NCBI GenBank assembly: GCA_034519525.1
Contig: JAXHOJ010000048.1
Location: 38,937-102,936, forward strand
Source of the DNA: Gemmobacter sp034519525
Lineage (GTDB): Bacteria; Pseudomonadota; Alphaproteobacteria; Rhodobacterales; Rhodobacteraceae
Reading direction: 5' to 3'
DNA length: 64,000 nt
The translations under genes were made by a program, and so were the position numbers. Below are positions 8,644 through 17,037 of this stretch, piece by piece; position 1 is the first letter of the stretch, and each line of letters begins with the position of its first letter. The notes under the pieces are model-generated. The model ran no database searches, was not told the origin of the DNA, and saw only the letters and a list, made by a program, of their open reading frames with translations.

Positions 8644-10998
8644 TCACGACCGGGGACGTTCCTTTTGCGGGTCGTAATGCGGGAAGGCCGAAACCTGTGC
8701 CGCGATCCGCTTTTGATGACCATCGAGCCGTCCGACCTCGACCGCCGTGCCGATGGCGGCATGGGCCACGTCCAGCCGCGCCAGTGCGATCATCTGGCCG
8801 GTGCGCGGGCTGCGCATGGCCGAACAGATCTCGCCCACCTGCGCGCGCCCGATGCGGATCGGGTCGCCATGGCCCACGGGTTCCTGACCGTCGATCTGCA
8901 GCCCGACGAATTTGCGCGACGGATGGTCCTTGCGGCGGATCAGCGCATCGCGCCCGACGAAATCGGCGGCCTTGGATTTCAGCGGCACGGTGAAGCCCAC
9001 GCCTGCCTCGAACGGGTCGGTCTGATCGGAGAAATCATAGCCCGCGAAGACCAGCCCGGCCTCGATGCGTACCAGATCAAGGCCCGCAAGCCCCATCGGG
9101 CGCAGGCCCAGTGGCTGCCCGGCCTGCCAGACGGCATCAAAGACGATGTCGCCCTGACGCGGGTGGCAGAAGATCTCGTATCCCAACTCGCCGGTGTAGC
9201 CGGTGCGCGATACCACGACCGGCACGCCCTGAGGGCCGCCGATGCGCCCGACGGTGAAGCGGAACCAGCCGAGTTCGGTGACGGCGGGCTGATGCGGTGG
9301 CGTCCAGATGATCTGCGCCATCAGCGCGCGCGATTTCGGGCCCTGCACCGCGAGATTGTGCATCTGATCGGTGCTGGAGCGGATCAGCACGTTCAGGCCC
9401 AGCCGCGCAGCCTCTTCCCGCATCCAGACGCCGCCCTCATCGCTGCCGCCGATCCAGCGGAAGTTCTGCGCGCCCAGACGGAACAGGGTGCCATCGTCGA
9501 TCATGCCGCCATGCGGATGGCAGATGGCGGAATAGACCACCTGACCCACGCCCAGCTTTGATACATCGCGCGTCAGCACCCAGTTCAGCAGGGCTTCGGC
9601 ATCCGGCCCTGTCACCTCGAACTTGCGCAGGGCGGACAGATCCATGACCACCACACCGTCGCGGCAGGCCCAGTAGCTTTCCAGCGGATCGGTGCCCGCA
9701 AAGCTGTTGGGCAGCCAGAAGCCCTTGTATTCGATGAAATCCCGCGTGAGTTCGGCGAATTTGGCGTGGAAGGCGGTTTCGCGTGTCATGATCGGCTCCG
9801 CGTCGGGGGTGGCGCGCCAGGCCGAGGCGCGTTGAAAACGCCCGGTCGCGGCATAGCTGCGCAGGTGGATGTCTGTCAGGGTCCAGCCATTGGCGGGGGT
9901 GGTGTCATCGGGGCAGGCCGAAGACACGCAGACCAGATCGGTCATGGCGCGCAGCAGCACATAATCGCCGGGGCGCGACCAGGGTTCATCGGCATACATC
10001 ACGCCATGGGCATCAATGCCGGTGTTGAAAAAGAAATTGGCCGCCATCCAGCCCGCCCGGCCGGGGATGCCATATTCCGCCAGCGCGGTGTTGAAATTGT
10101 CAGAACAGTTGGCATGGCCGGGATAGCCGATGTCATCATAGTATTTCGATGTGCAGGCCATGGCGAAGGCATCGTGGCGTCCGCAGGTATCCTGCACCAC
10201 CTCGACCAGCGCGGTCATGTCCTGATCGAAGTATTTCGCATGCAGGCCGGGCATCGGATAGGCATGGCCCTGAAGGGTGCGGGTGGTGGTTACATCCAGC
10301 GGGTTGAAGATGCCGCGATCCACCTTGCGGGCATCAAAGCACTGGAAATCGGTGCATTGCCGCCCATCCACGTCGAGGATCTGCAGATATTCGCCCGCCC
10401 GCACGACATAGGCCTGCGCGGTGGCAGAGGCGATGCGCAGATCCAGCAGCGGGTCGGCCAGCGGATCGGGCAGATCGAAGCCAAGCCGCGCGCGGGGCGT
10501 GGCGCGGGTGATGGCCAGCGCCAGCGGGGTGGCGGTATCCTGCGCGGTGAAATCCATCGGGCCGCCGGGGGCCGCCGCCACCAGCCAGCCGTTGCCCTGT
10601 GCGGTGAAGCTGGCCGTATCGCCCGCCGGGCTGCCCGCGCCGAACAGCCGGATCACACGCGCGCCATCCGGCAGGATGCCGCGACGGGTGAGTGCGGCGC
10701 GCAGGGCAGGCGCATGGGCGAGCACGGCCTGCAACCCATCGGCCGGGCCATCGGCGGGCGTGCCCAGCAGGCCTGCATCGGGGCGGCCATCGGGATGGGC
10801 GGCCAGAAGTTCGGCCCGCTGGCCGCCTTCGGTATTGCCAAGCGTGATCCGGTCGCCCGCTGCGAATTGCACGCAGATCGCCCCGCCGCCGGGCACCAGA
10901 TGACGTTCTGGGGCACCGGCCTGCGGCTCCATCCGCCGGGGTCTGGTGGGGCGGGGCGGGCCGGGGCGAAACAGACCATCGGGCAGAAGCTGCAACAT
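8644..10998 (-). CDS. tdm: Trimethylamine-N-oxide demethylase (aldolase) Tdm
   Basis: Converts TMAO to dimethylamine and formaldehyde. At 784 aa it has the two-part build of Tdm: an N-terminal DUF1989-type zinc domain (about 40-390) with Cys-containing QCTDFQC, DTCGRHDAF and HANCSDNFN that are likely zinc ligands, and a C-terminal GcvT-like tetrahydrofolate-binding domain (about 400-780) with SRTGYTGELGYEIF and AGLDLVRIEAGLVFAGYDF. The start at 10998 lies just downstream of a terminator-like hairpin (11012-11046) after tmm. Formaldehyde would be channelled to folate by the GcvT domain. Length and domain order agree with characterised homologues. Confidence 0.93.
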   Translation of the reverse strand: MLQLLPDGLFRPGPPRPTRPRRMEPQAGAPERHLVPGGGAICVQFAAGDRITLGNTEGGQRAELLAAHPDGRPDAGLLGTPADGPADGLQAVLAHAPALRAALTRRGILPDGARVIRLFGAGSPAGDTASFTAQGNGWLVAAAPGGPMDFTAQDTATPLALAITRATPRARLGFDLPDPLADPLLDLRIASATAQAYVVRAGEYLQILDVDGRQCTDFQCFDARKVDRGIFNPLDVTTTRTLQGHAYPMPGLHAKYFDQDMTALVEVVQDTCGRHDAFAMACTSKYYDDIGYPGHANCSDNFNTALAEYGIPGRAGWMAANFFFNTGIDAHGVMYADEPWSRPGDYVLLRAMTDLVCVSSACPDDTTPANGWTLTDIHLRSYAATGRFQRASAWRATPDAEPIMTRETAFHAKFAELTRDFIEYKGFWLPNSFAGTDPLESYWACRDGVVVMDLSALRKFEVTGPDAEALLNWVLTRDVSKLGVGQVVYSAICHPHGGMIDDGTLFRLGAQNFRWIGGSDEGGVWMREEAARLGLNVLIRSSTDQMHNLAVQGPKSRALMAQIIWTPPHQPAVTELGWFRFTVGRIGGPQGVPVVVSRTGYTGELGYEIFCHPRQGDIVFDAVWQAGQPLGLRPMGLAGLDLVRIEAGLVFAGYDFSDQTDPFEAGVGFTVPLKSKAADFVGRDALIRRKDHPSRKFVGLQIDGQEPVGHGDPIRIGRAQVGEICSAMRSPRTGQMIALARLDVAHAAIGTAVEVGRLDGHQKRIAAQVSAFPHYDPQKERPRS

Positions 10999-11011
10999 CC
11001 TGAGATCCTGG

Positions 11012-11046
11012 AAAAAAGCCGGGGAGGCAAAGCCGCGCCTCCCCGG
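11012..11046 (-). terminator. Intrinsic terminator between tmm and tdm
   Basis: On the minus strand CCGGGGAGGC pairs with GCCTCCCCGG (10 bp, 8-base loop), immediately followed by TTTTTT. It begins 26 bases after the tmm stop and ends 13 bases before the tdm start, so it could lower tdm expression relative to tmm. Confidence 0.8.
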
Positions 11047-11072
11047 GAGGGGGGACCGGGGGTAGGGACGGG

Positions 11073-12416
11073 TCAGTTCTGGAGATAGACTTCCAGCGTA
11101 TCATCCAGCGCATCTTTCCACGGCGTATGATGGGTGGGCGCCATGGTGCCAGTGATGATGGATTTGTAGCTGTTGTTGCGGAAGCCCATGATATCCTTGG
11201 CTTTATGGTACTTCCATTCAAAGAAGGCCTCGCAGGCACCATCCACATCGAAGCTGGGATAATCGGTATCCGCGATCAGCTCCTTCACATAGGCGCCCTG
11301 ATACTTGATCGCGTATTTCACATCATCCGAGGCTTCTTCGCGCGTCTCGCGTTCGGCCACATCGGCCAGCAGGGCCTGTTTGTCGGCGGGGACGGCGATG
11401 CGATCCATGATGATGTCGCGCACATACCAGGCCTGGGCGTCGAACATGTTGAAGGTGAACCACTGATCCTGCATCCCCAGGTAGAACAGCTTGGGGTTAT
11501 GGGCATAGACCACGCCCTTATACAGATCCGCCGTGGCAAGCCGGTTCTTGGTCTTCAGCCGCAGGTCATCGGGCAGGAAGGGGAAGTAATGCTTGTAGCC
11601 GGTGCAGAGGATGATCGCGTCGATCTTCTTTGACGTGCCATCGGCAAAGACTGCCGCGCCGTCTTCCACCTTGACCAGCGCCGGCTTTTCTTCCCAGTTG
11701 TCGGGCCAGTTGAAGCCCATGGGGGCAGAGCGGTAGCAGGAAGTCACGGTTTTGGCGCCGTATTTCCAGCATTGCGAGCCGATATCCTCGGCCGAATAGG
11801 AAGACCCCATCACCAGCACATCCTTGCCGGTAAATTCGCGCGCATCGCGGAAGTCATGGGCATGGACGATGCGGCCGGTGAAGGTGTCGAAGCCCGGATA
11901 TTCCGGCACATTGGGCGTCGAGAAATGGCCCGAGGCCACGATCACATGATCAAAGCGTTCCTTGTACATGCGGTCGGCCAGCAGATCATGGGCCGTCACG
12001 ATGAAATCGCCGCTGTCGGCATCATATTCGACACTGCGGATCACGGTTGAAAAGCGGATCCAGTCACGCACACCGGCCTTGACCACCCGGCCTTCGATGT
12101 AATCGAACATCACGGCGCGCGGCGGATAAGAGGCGATCTGCTTGCCGAAATGTTCCTCGAAGGAATAATCGGCGAATTCCAGGCCCTCTTTCGGGCCATT
12201 GGTCCAGAGATAGCGATACATCGAGCAGTGGACCGGCTCGCCATTCTCGTCAAGCCCGGTGCGCCAGGTGTAGTTCCACAGGCCCCCCCAGTTCGACTGC
12301 TTTTCAAAACAGACCACTTCGGGGATTTCGGCGCCTTTCTGGGCGGCGGATTGAAAGGCCCGAAGCTGCGCCAGGCCCGAAGGACCGGCGCCGATGACTG
12401 CGACACGTTTTTTCAT
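11073..12416 (-). CDS. tmm: Trimethylamine monooxygenase Tmm
   Basis: Flavin-containing monooxygenase (447 aa) oxidising trimethylamine to TMAO with NADPH and O2. Motifs: FAD site GAGPSGLAQ (residues about 9-17), WGGLWNYTWRTG, YRYLWTNGPKEGLEF typical of bacterial Tmm, FMO signature region GRIVHAHDFRD, NADPH site GSSYSAEDIG, and CTGYKHYFPFLP. ATG at 12416 has CAGGGAG upstream. First gene of the amine cluster on the minus strand, divergent from a binding-protein gene. It would also accept related methylated amines, as known for the family. Confidence 0.95.
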   Translation of the reverse strand: MKKRVAVIGAGPSGLAQLRAFQSAAQKGAEIPEVVCFEKQSNWGGLWNYTWRTGLDENGEPVHCSMYRYLWTNGPKEGLEFADYSFEEHFGKQIASYPPRAVMFDYIEGRVVKAGVRDWIRFSTVIRSVEYDADSGDFIVTAHDLLADRMYKERFDHVIVASGHFSTPNVPEYPGFDTFTGRIVHAHDFRDAREFTGKDVLVMGSSYSAEDIGSQCWKYGAKTVTSCYRSAPMGFNWPDNWEEKPALVKVEDGAAVFADGTSKKIDAIILCTGYKHYFPFLPDDLRLKTKNRLATADLYKGVVYAHNPKLFYLGMQDQWFTFNMFDAQAWYVRDIIMDRIAVPADKQALLADVAERETREEASDDVKYAIKYQGAYVKELIADTDYPSFDVDGACEAFFEWKYHKAKDIMGFRNNSYKSIITGTMAPTHHTPWKDALDDTLEVYLQN

Positions 12417-12442
12417 TTTTTGGCTCCCTGTTTCCGGTTCGG

Positions 12443-12461
12443 ACCAGTGTTTGAAACTGGT
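12443..12461. promoter_or_regulatory. Candidate operator upstream of tmm
   Basis: Inverted repeat ACCAGT-N7-ACTGGT in the 158-bp divergent region, with a further GGACCA half-site at 12473. It lies about 27-45 bases from the tmm start, where a repressor or activator could act. The cognate regulator is unknown; the GntR gene at 13860-14585 is a candidate. Confidence 0.4.
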
Positions 12462-12574
12462 TCATTCGGCATGGACCAATTTCGCATCGAATCGGCATCC
12501 CAGGTCAACTAATTTTCATGAGCGGAATGTGTGGCGGGCCATTTTTGGGCGTTTCACCCCGGCAAAAAAGGAAT

Positions 12575-13912
12575 ATGGATGAGAATATGAGCAGATCATC
12601 CTTCGCACAGCGCCTTGCCGTCAGTGGTTCCCTGCCCAGACTGGGGGCGCGGAACCGCGCGCCGGTGCGGATCGGCTTTCTCACACCGCTGTCGGGATCA
12701 GAGGAATACTGGGGCCGGCCCGGGCTGGATGGCTGCCGGATCTGGACCGACTGGATCAACGAGCGCGGCGGGCTGATGGTGGCGGGCAAGCGGCACCGGG
12801 TGGAGATCGTGGCGCATGACAGCGCTGCCGATCCGGAAGCCACGCTGGAAGCCGCGCGGGATATGGTGGAACGGCAGCGGGTGCGGCTGATCCTGACGCT
12901 GGGGGGCGACAGTTTCGCCCCGGCGCTGCGCTATCTGATGGAACGCCGGGCGCTGGTGGCGACGCTGCTGCCCTCGGACCTTTCGCCCGATACGCCCTAT
13001 CTGATCGCGCCGGCAGAGGTGCATCCGCTGTTCAACGTGACGGGGGTAGACTGGCTGGCGCGCAGCCAGCCGCAGGCGCGTCGCGTCGCGCTCTGTTCGC
13101 AGGCCGACAGTCTGGGGCTGCCGTCGCTGGCGGTTTACCGGGCGGGGTTCAAGGCGGCAGAGCGGCAGATGGTGAAGGAAATCCGCTATGCCCCCGATAC
13201 GCAGGATGCGGGGGGGATTGTTGCGGCGCTGCTGAAGGCACAGCCCGATGTGCTGTGCTGGTGTTCCTCTGCGCCGCCGATGATGCAGGCGCTGACTGAG
13301 GCGGCCTTTGCGCAGGGGTTTGCCGGGCAGATCCTGGCCTGCACCGCCGATGATTACCCCCGCCTGATCGCCCGCACCTCGGCCGGGTTCATGGAGCGGT
13401 ATACGTTCCAGTTTCCGGATTTCGATGATCCGATGCTGGCCGATACCGCGTTTTTCTTTCGCCGCCCCGGGGCGTTCTTTGAAACCTACAACAGCCGCTT
13501 TCCGGGGGAGTGGAGCGCGGTCAGCTGGGAATATGCCTCGATCCTGGATCTGTGGCACAATGCGGTGGAAATCGCCGATACGACCGAGCCGGTTTCGGTG
13601 CTGGCCGCGATGAAGCGGGGGCGGCAGATGCCCCATGCCTTTGGGCCGGCGGAATGGTGGGGGGAAGAGGTTTTTGGCATCGACAATGCGCTGGTGGGCG
13701 ACTGGCCGGTGGTGGGCATAAGGCAGGGCCGGGCGCGGATTCAGGAATTCGGGTCGGTTCTGGGCTGGCTGGGCCGCCATTCGGCGTTGTTGCAGCACGA
13801 GCTGGAAGAGCTGGGCCAGCTGTGGCACCAGCGGCTGGTGCCGCCGCCACGGCGCAGGCTCAATCGTCCTGCGTCAGAAGTTTCTGATCCTCGATCAGGG
13901 CCAGCTTCATGA
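12575..13912 (+). CDS. Leaderless type I periplasmic-binding-like protein (AmiC-like)
   Basis: Protein of 445 aa with a leucine/amide-binding type I fold: RAPVRIGFLTPLSGSEEYWG at the start, then WTDWINERGGLMVAGKRHRV and AAALLKAQPDVLCW-like segments. I see no signal peptide after the ATG at 12575 (AAAGGA upstream), so it may act in the cytoplasm as a ligand sensor, as AmiC does for amidase, rather than feed a transporter. Divergent from tmm, which suggests it senses methylated amines or TMAO. Its 3' end overlaps the convergent gntR gene by 53 bp. A short leader from an upstream ATG at 12518 has no hydrophobic core either. Confidence 0.7.
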   Translation: MDENMSRSSFAQRLAVSGSLPRLGARNRAPVRIGFLTPLSGSEEYWGRPGLDGCRIWTDWINERGGLMVAGKRHRVEIVAHDSAADPEATLEAARDMVERQRVRLILTLGGDSFAPALRYLMERRALVATLLPSDLSPDTPYLIAPAEVHPLFNVTGVDWLARSQPQARRVALCSQADSLGLPSLAVYRAGFKAAERQMVKEIRYAPDTQDAGGIVAALLKAQPDVLCWCSSAPPMMQALTEAAFAQGFAGQILACTADDYPRLIARTSAGFMERYTFQFPDFDDPMLADTAFFFRRPGAFFETYNSRFPGEWSAVSWEYASILDLWHNAVEIADTTEPVSVLAAMKRGRQMPHAFGPAEWWGEEVFGIDNALVGDWPVVGIRQGRARIQEFGSVLGWLGRHSALLQHELEELGQLWHQRLVPPPRRRLNRPASEVSDPRSGPAS

Positions 13913-14585
13913 ATTCTGTCGCCTCTTCGATATCGCGGGCGGCAATGGCGTTGAACAGCGCATTATAGGCGCGCTGATAGGCGGCGATGCGGCTGGGCGT
14001 CAGATGGCGGCGATACATCGCGGCGCGGAACGACTGGCGCCGCGCGTCGATCACCAGATTGTAGCAGGCCATCAGCAGGGGATTGCCGGTGCCACCTGCG
14101 ATCTGGCGGTGAAATTCCTCTTCCAGCCGGACAAAGGCGCCGGCATCGGTCTGCACCGCCTCCATCTGCGAGAGGGTTTCACCCAAAGCCTCGATCTGGC
14201 GGGGCGGCATGGAGATGATGGCCAGCCGCACCATCTCGGGTTCCAGGATGCCGCGGACGACCTGCAATTGCAGCGGGCCGGTATCGGCGGCCACGGGCGC
14301 CATGGATTCGCTGGCGCCGGTGGGATCATAGGTGACGAAAGAGCCTGAACCGGCGCGACGGCGGATCAGGCCGCGTTCCTCCAGCTGGTCCAGCGCTTCG
14401 CGCACGGTGTTGCGGGCCACGCCCAGATCCTGTGCCAGCTGACGTTCCGAGGGCAGCCGTTCATCCACGCCATATTCCTGGGTGAAGATGCGCCGCGTCA
14501 GCGTGTCGATCACATATTGCACCGTTGCGCCCACAACGGGTTCGGCCGGGCTGGGGGGCAGGGGGCGACGGGTGGAGGGCGGCAC
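13860..14585 (-). CDS. GntR-family (FadR/FCD) transcriptional regulator
   Basis: Regulator of about 241 aa. N-terminal winged HTH with LPSERQLAQDLGVARNTVREAL (about residues 40-62) and a C-terminal FCD ligand domain containing FHRQIAGGTGNPLL. A GTG at 14585 is chosen: AAGGAA lies five bases upstream and the product has normal family length; the longer open frame runs antisense through the FMN riboswitch and is not coding. Located between the tmm-side binding protein and ribH2; the target is unknown, with the tmm operon a possibility. Confidence 0.82.
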   Translation of the reverse strand: MPPSTRRPLPPSPAEPVVGATVQYVIDTLTRRIFTQEYGVDERLPSERQLAQDLGVARNTVREALDQLEERGLIRRRAGSGSFVTYDPTGASESMAPVAADTGPLQLQVVRGILEPEMVRLAIISMPPRQIEALGETLSQMEAVQTDAGAFVRLEEEFHRQIAGGTGNPLLMACYNLVIDARRQSFRAAMYRRHLTPSRIAAYQRAYNALFNAIAARDIEEATEFMKLALIEDQKLLTQDD

Positions 14586-14781
14586 GGGCGTTCCTTCGGC
14601 GGTATTGGCGCGAATGATACCGCAAGGCACGGGGGCAAGGCCAGATGCCATCGGGTCGCGCCAGCAGCGAACGGGGCGGGTGCGCGGATGGCGCGACATG
14701 TTCGCAGGCACCGGGGTGAATGTGCGTTTTCCGGTCGCTTTCGATCTTGCGATGGTTCTGGGGCGCTGCAATATTCCGCCT

Positions 14782-14902
14782 GTTCTCGGGGCGGGGTGCA
14801 ATTCCCCACCGGCGGTGATAGCCCGCGAGCGCCTGCCACTGGCAGGGTCAGCAGATCCGGTGAAACTCCGGGGCCGACGGTATAGTCCGGATGGAAGAGA
14901 AC
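14782..14902 (+). ncRNA. FMN riboswitch (RFN element)
   Basis: Hallmark RFN sequence: P1 arms GTTCTC (14782-14787) and GAGAAC (14897-14902), conserved core GGGGCGGGGTGCAATTCCCC followed by ACCGGCGGTGATAGCCCG, and the 3' core GCCGACGGTATAGTCCGGAT. It lies 75 bases upstream of ribH2. On FMN binding it should reduce ribH2 expression, by terminator or start-site masking; I could not single out a terminator. Confidence 0.95.
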
Positions 14903-14976
14903 GGACGGGACGAAGCGCAAGCCTCGGCCCCGGCCGGTATCGCCTTGGGACCGTTCTGGACACAGGAGGTTCCGAC

Positions 14977-15414
14977 ATGACGAAAACTTTGACGATCGCC
15001 TTTCTGAAGGCACGCTGGCACGCCGATATCGTGGATCAGGCGCTGAAGGGCTTTGAAGCCGATATGGCCGCCGCCGGCCGCGCGGTGGAGATCATCGCCT
15101 ATGATGTGCCGGGGGCGTTTGAAATGCCGCTGATGGCGAAAAAGCTGGGGCAGACAGGGCGGTTTGATGCCATCGTGGCGGCGGCGCTGGTGGTGGATGG
15201 CGGGATCTATCGCCATGATTTCGTGGCGCAGGCGGTGGTTTCGGGCCTGATGCAGGCGCAGATGGAAACCGGCGTTCCCACCTTTTCCGTCAGCCTGACG
15301 CCGCATCACTTTCAGCCCACGGCGGAGCATGTGGGATTCTTCACCGAACATTTCCTGAAGAAGGGGGCCGAGGCCGCCCATGCCGTGCGGATGATCGCGG
15401 ATCTGGCGATCTGA
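14977..15414 (+). CDS. ribH2: 6,7-dimethyl-8-ribityllumazine synthase, type II (RibH2)
   Basis: Penultimate enzyme of riboflavin synthesis, condensing ribityl-aminouracil with dihydroxybutanone phosphate; 145 aa. Characteristic RibH2 segments: IAFLKARWHADIVDQAL at the start, YDVPGAFEMPL, GGIYRHDFVAQAVVSGLM and LTPHHFQPTAEH, where RH and HH carry catalytic and binding residues. This is the decameric type II enzyme known from Brucella and rhizobia, which is also controlled by an FMN riboswitch. AGGAGG sits seven bases before the ATG. It stands alone, without other rib genes, so the bulk of riboflavin synthesis is encoded elsewhere. Confidence 0.95.
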   Translation: MTKTLTIAFLKARWHADIVDQALKGFEADMAAAGRAVEIIAYDVPGAFEMPLMAKKLGQTGRFDAIVAAALVVDGGIYRHDFVAQAVVSGLMQAQMETGVPTFSVSLTPHHFQPTAEHVGFFTEHFLKKGAEAAHAVRMIADLAI

Positions 15415-15418
15415 TGGA

Positions 15419-16363
15419 TCAGCCGCGGTCTGCCAGGCGGTGAAACCATGGCGCCATCAACCTTGCCCGGCTGCGGGCGAGGTTGACCGCCTGTTCGGGG
15501 GTGATCTGCACGAAGCGCAGGCTGTCCTGCGGGCGCAGCTGGGCGAAGCCGTCGGTATCATCCGCCAGCAGGGTGGCAATCTTGGGATAGCCGCCCGTTG
15601 TCTGGTGATCGGCCATCAGCACGGTGGCCAGACCATCGCCCGCCACCTGCACCGATCCGCGCAGGATAGGCTCTGACGGGATGCCAAGCGCGGCCTGCGG
15701 CACAAGCGGCGGGCCTGCAAGGCGGGTGCCCATCCTGTCAAACGCATCGGTCATGCGGAAGGGTTGGGTGAAGAAGGTCTGCAGCGTGTCTGGCGGGAAA
15801 AAGCGGTCCTGCGGGCCTGCAACCGCGTGCAGCAGATGCCGGGGCCGGGCCCAGACCGGGCAGGGCAGCGGGCCTTCGCGGCTGGGGCGGGGTTCGGCAT
15901 CGTCAATCAGCAGGCGGCCGCCGGTGGCCAGCCTGCCGCCGCCCAGACCGGAGGCCGCATGGGTGGCGGCGCTGCCCAGCCATTCGGCGGTCTGCAACCG
16001 GCCCGCAAAGGCCAGATAGCACCAGCTGCCCCAGGGCCCGCGCCGGATGGCCAGCCTGTCCCCCGCCTGCAGCGTGAAGACCGACCAGGAACCAAGGCGT
16101 TGCGCCCCGGCCTCGACGATGAAGCCGCCACCGGCCACTGCCAGCGTGACCGGGCCTGCCTCACATTCCAGCAGCAGCCCGCCGGGCGAGATTTCCACCA
16201 CGGGCGCGGCGGCATCATTGCCAAGCGCCAGATTGGCAATCGCCAGCGCCTTGCGGTCCATCCCGCCGGAGCGCGGCACGCCAAAGCGCATCAGGCCGGG
16301 GCGGCCGCCATCCTGCAGGCTGACATGCGGCCCGGCAAAGGCGATGCGGAAGCGGGCGGTCAT
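15419..16363 (-). CDS. pxpC: 5-oxoprolinase subunit C (PxpC)
   Basis: Subunit of 314 aa of the ATP-dependent 5-oxoproline to glutamate enzyme, of the carboxyltransferase/allophanate hydrolase subunit 2 family. Motifs: GPHVSLQDGGRPGLMRFGVPRSGGMD at the N-terminus (split here, residues about 10-35), ANLALGNDAAAPVVE, and near the C-terminus ILRGSVQVAGDG and DHQTTGGYPKIA. ATG at 16363 overlaps the pxpB stop (ATGA). Convergent with ribH2, whose stop is four bases away. Confidence 0.92.
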   Translation of the reverse strand: MTARFRIAFAGPHVSLQDGGRPGLMRFGVPRSGGMDRKALAIANLALGNDAAAPVVEISPGGLLLECEAGPVTLAVAGGGFIVEAGAQRLGSWSVFTLQAGDRLAIRRGPWGSWCYLAFAGRLQTAEWLGSAATHAASGLGGGRLATGGRLLIDDAEPRPSREGPLPCPVWARPRHLLHAVAGPQDRFFPPDTLQTFFTQPFRMTDAFDRMGTRLAGPPLVPQAALGIPSEPILRGSVQVAGDGLATVLMADHQTTGGYPKIATLLADDTDGFAQLRPQDSLRFVQITPEQAVNLARSRARLMAPWFHRLADRG

Positions 16364-17034
16364 GGCTGCGCCCCCATCTGATCCGCGCCGATGCGGCGAA
16401 AGCGGACGCGGTCGCCCACGTCGAACAGGAAGGGGCGATGGGCATCGCCGGTCAGGATCGGGGTCGGAGAGCGGCCGATGATCCACCATCCGGTTGGCAT
16501 GACAAGGGTGGAGACAAGGCATTGCGCCCCGGCGATCAGCACGCTGCCCGCCGCCACACCCCGGACGGGGGCGGATTTGCGATCCAGCCGCAGTGCCGCG
16601 GGCAAGCCCGCCATATAGGCATAGCCGGGCGCGAAACCATAAAGATACACCTCGAATTCAGCGGCGAGATGCGCGGCGATCACCGCCTCGGGTGTCAGGC
16701 CGCAACGCTGTGCGACCTCGGCCAGATCGGGGGCGAAGGGCGGATCATAGCAGATCAGCACCTCACGCGGGGCGGGGGTCAGCTGCACGGCACCGGCCTG
16801 CGCGATCAGGCGGCGCAGATGGGTTTCGACCATGGCGTGATCGGTCTGCAGCGGATCGAAGGAGACCAGCAGGTTGACGAAAGCCGGGATCGCCTCGTGC
16901 AGGCCGGGAAAGGGATGGGCGGCCAGCGCCTGATCCAGCCGCAGCACGGCATCATGGGTGGCGCTGTCGATCCGGTCACCGAATTCGACCAGAAGCGCAT
17001 GATCGGCCACGGGGCGGAACAGCGGATCGGCCAT
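16360..17034 (-). CDS. pxpB: 5-oxoprolinase subunit B (PxpB)
   Basis: Subunit of 224 aa, allophanate hydrolase subunit 1 / KipI family. The signature YLYGFAPGYAYMAGLP and the PTGWWIIGRSPTPI segment are clear. It starts three bases after the pxpA stop and overlaps pxpC, so the three subunits are translationally coupled. Together they recycle pyroglutamate, which forms spontaneously from glutamine and glutamate. Confidence 0.93.
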   Translation of the reverse strand: MADPLFRPVADHALLVEFGDRIDSATHDAVLRLDQALAAHPFPGLHEAIPAFVNLLVSFDPLQTDHAMVETHLRRLIAQAGAVQLTPAPREVLICYDPPFAPDLAEVAQRCGLTPEAVIAAHLAAEFEVYLYGFAPGYAYMAGLPAALRLDRKSAPVRGVAAGSVLIAGAQCLVSTLVMPTGWWIIGRSPTPILTGDAHRPFLFDVGDRVRFRRIGADQMGAQP

Positions 17035-17037
17035 GGG

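Noticed and set aside
14586..14978. N-terminal extension of the GntR protein to 14978
   Set aside because: It would code antisense through the FMN riboswitch, while a GTG with AAGGAA at 14585 gives normal length.
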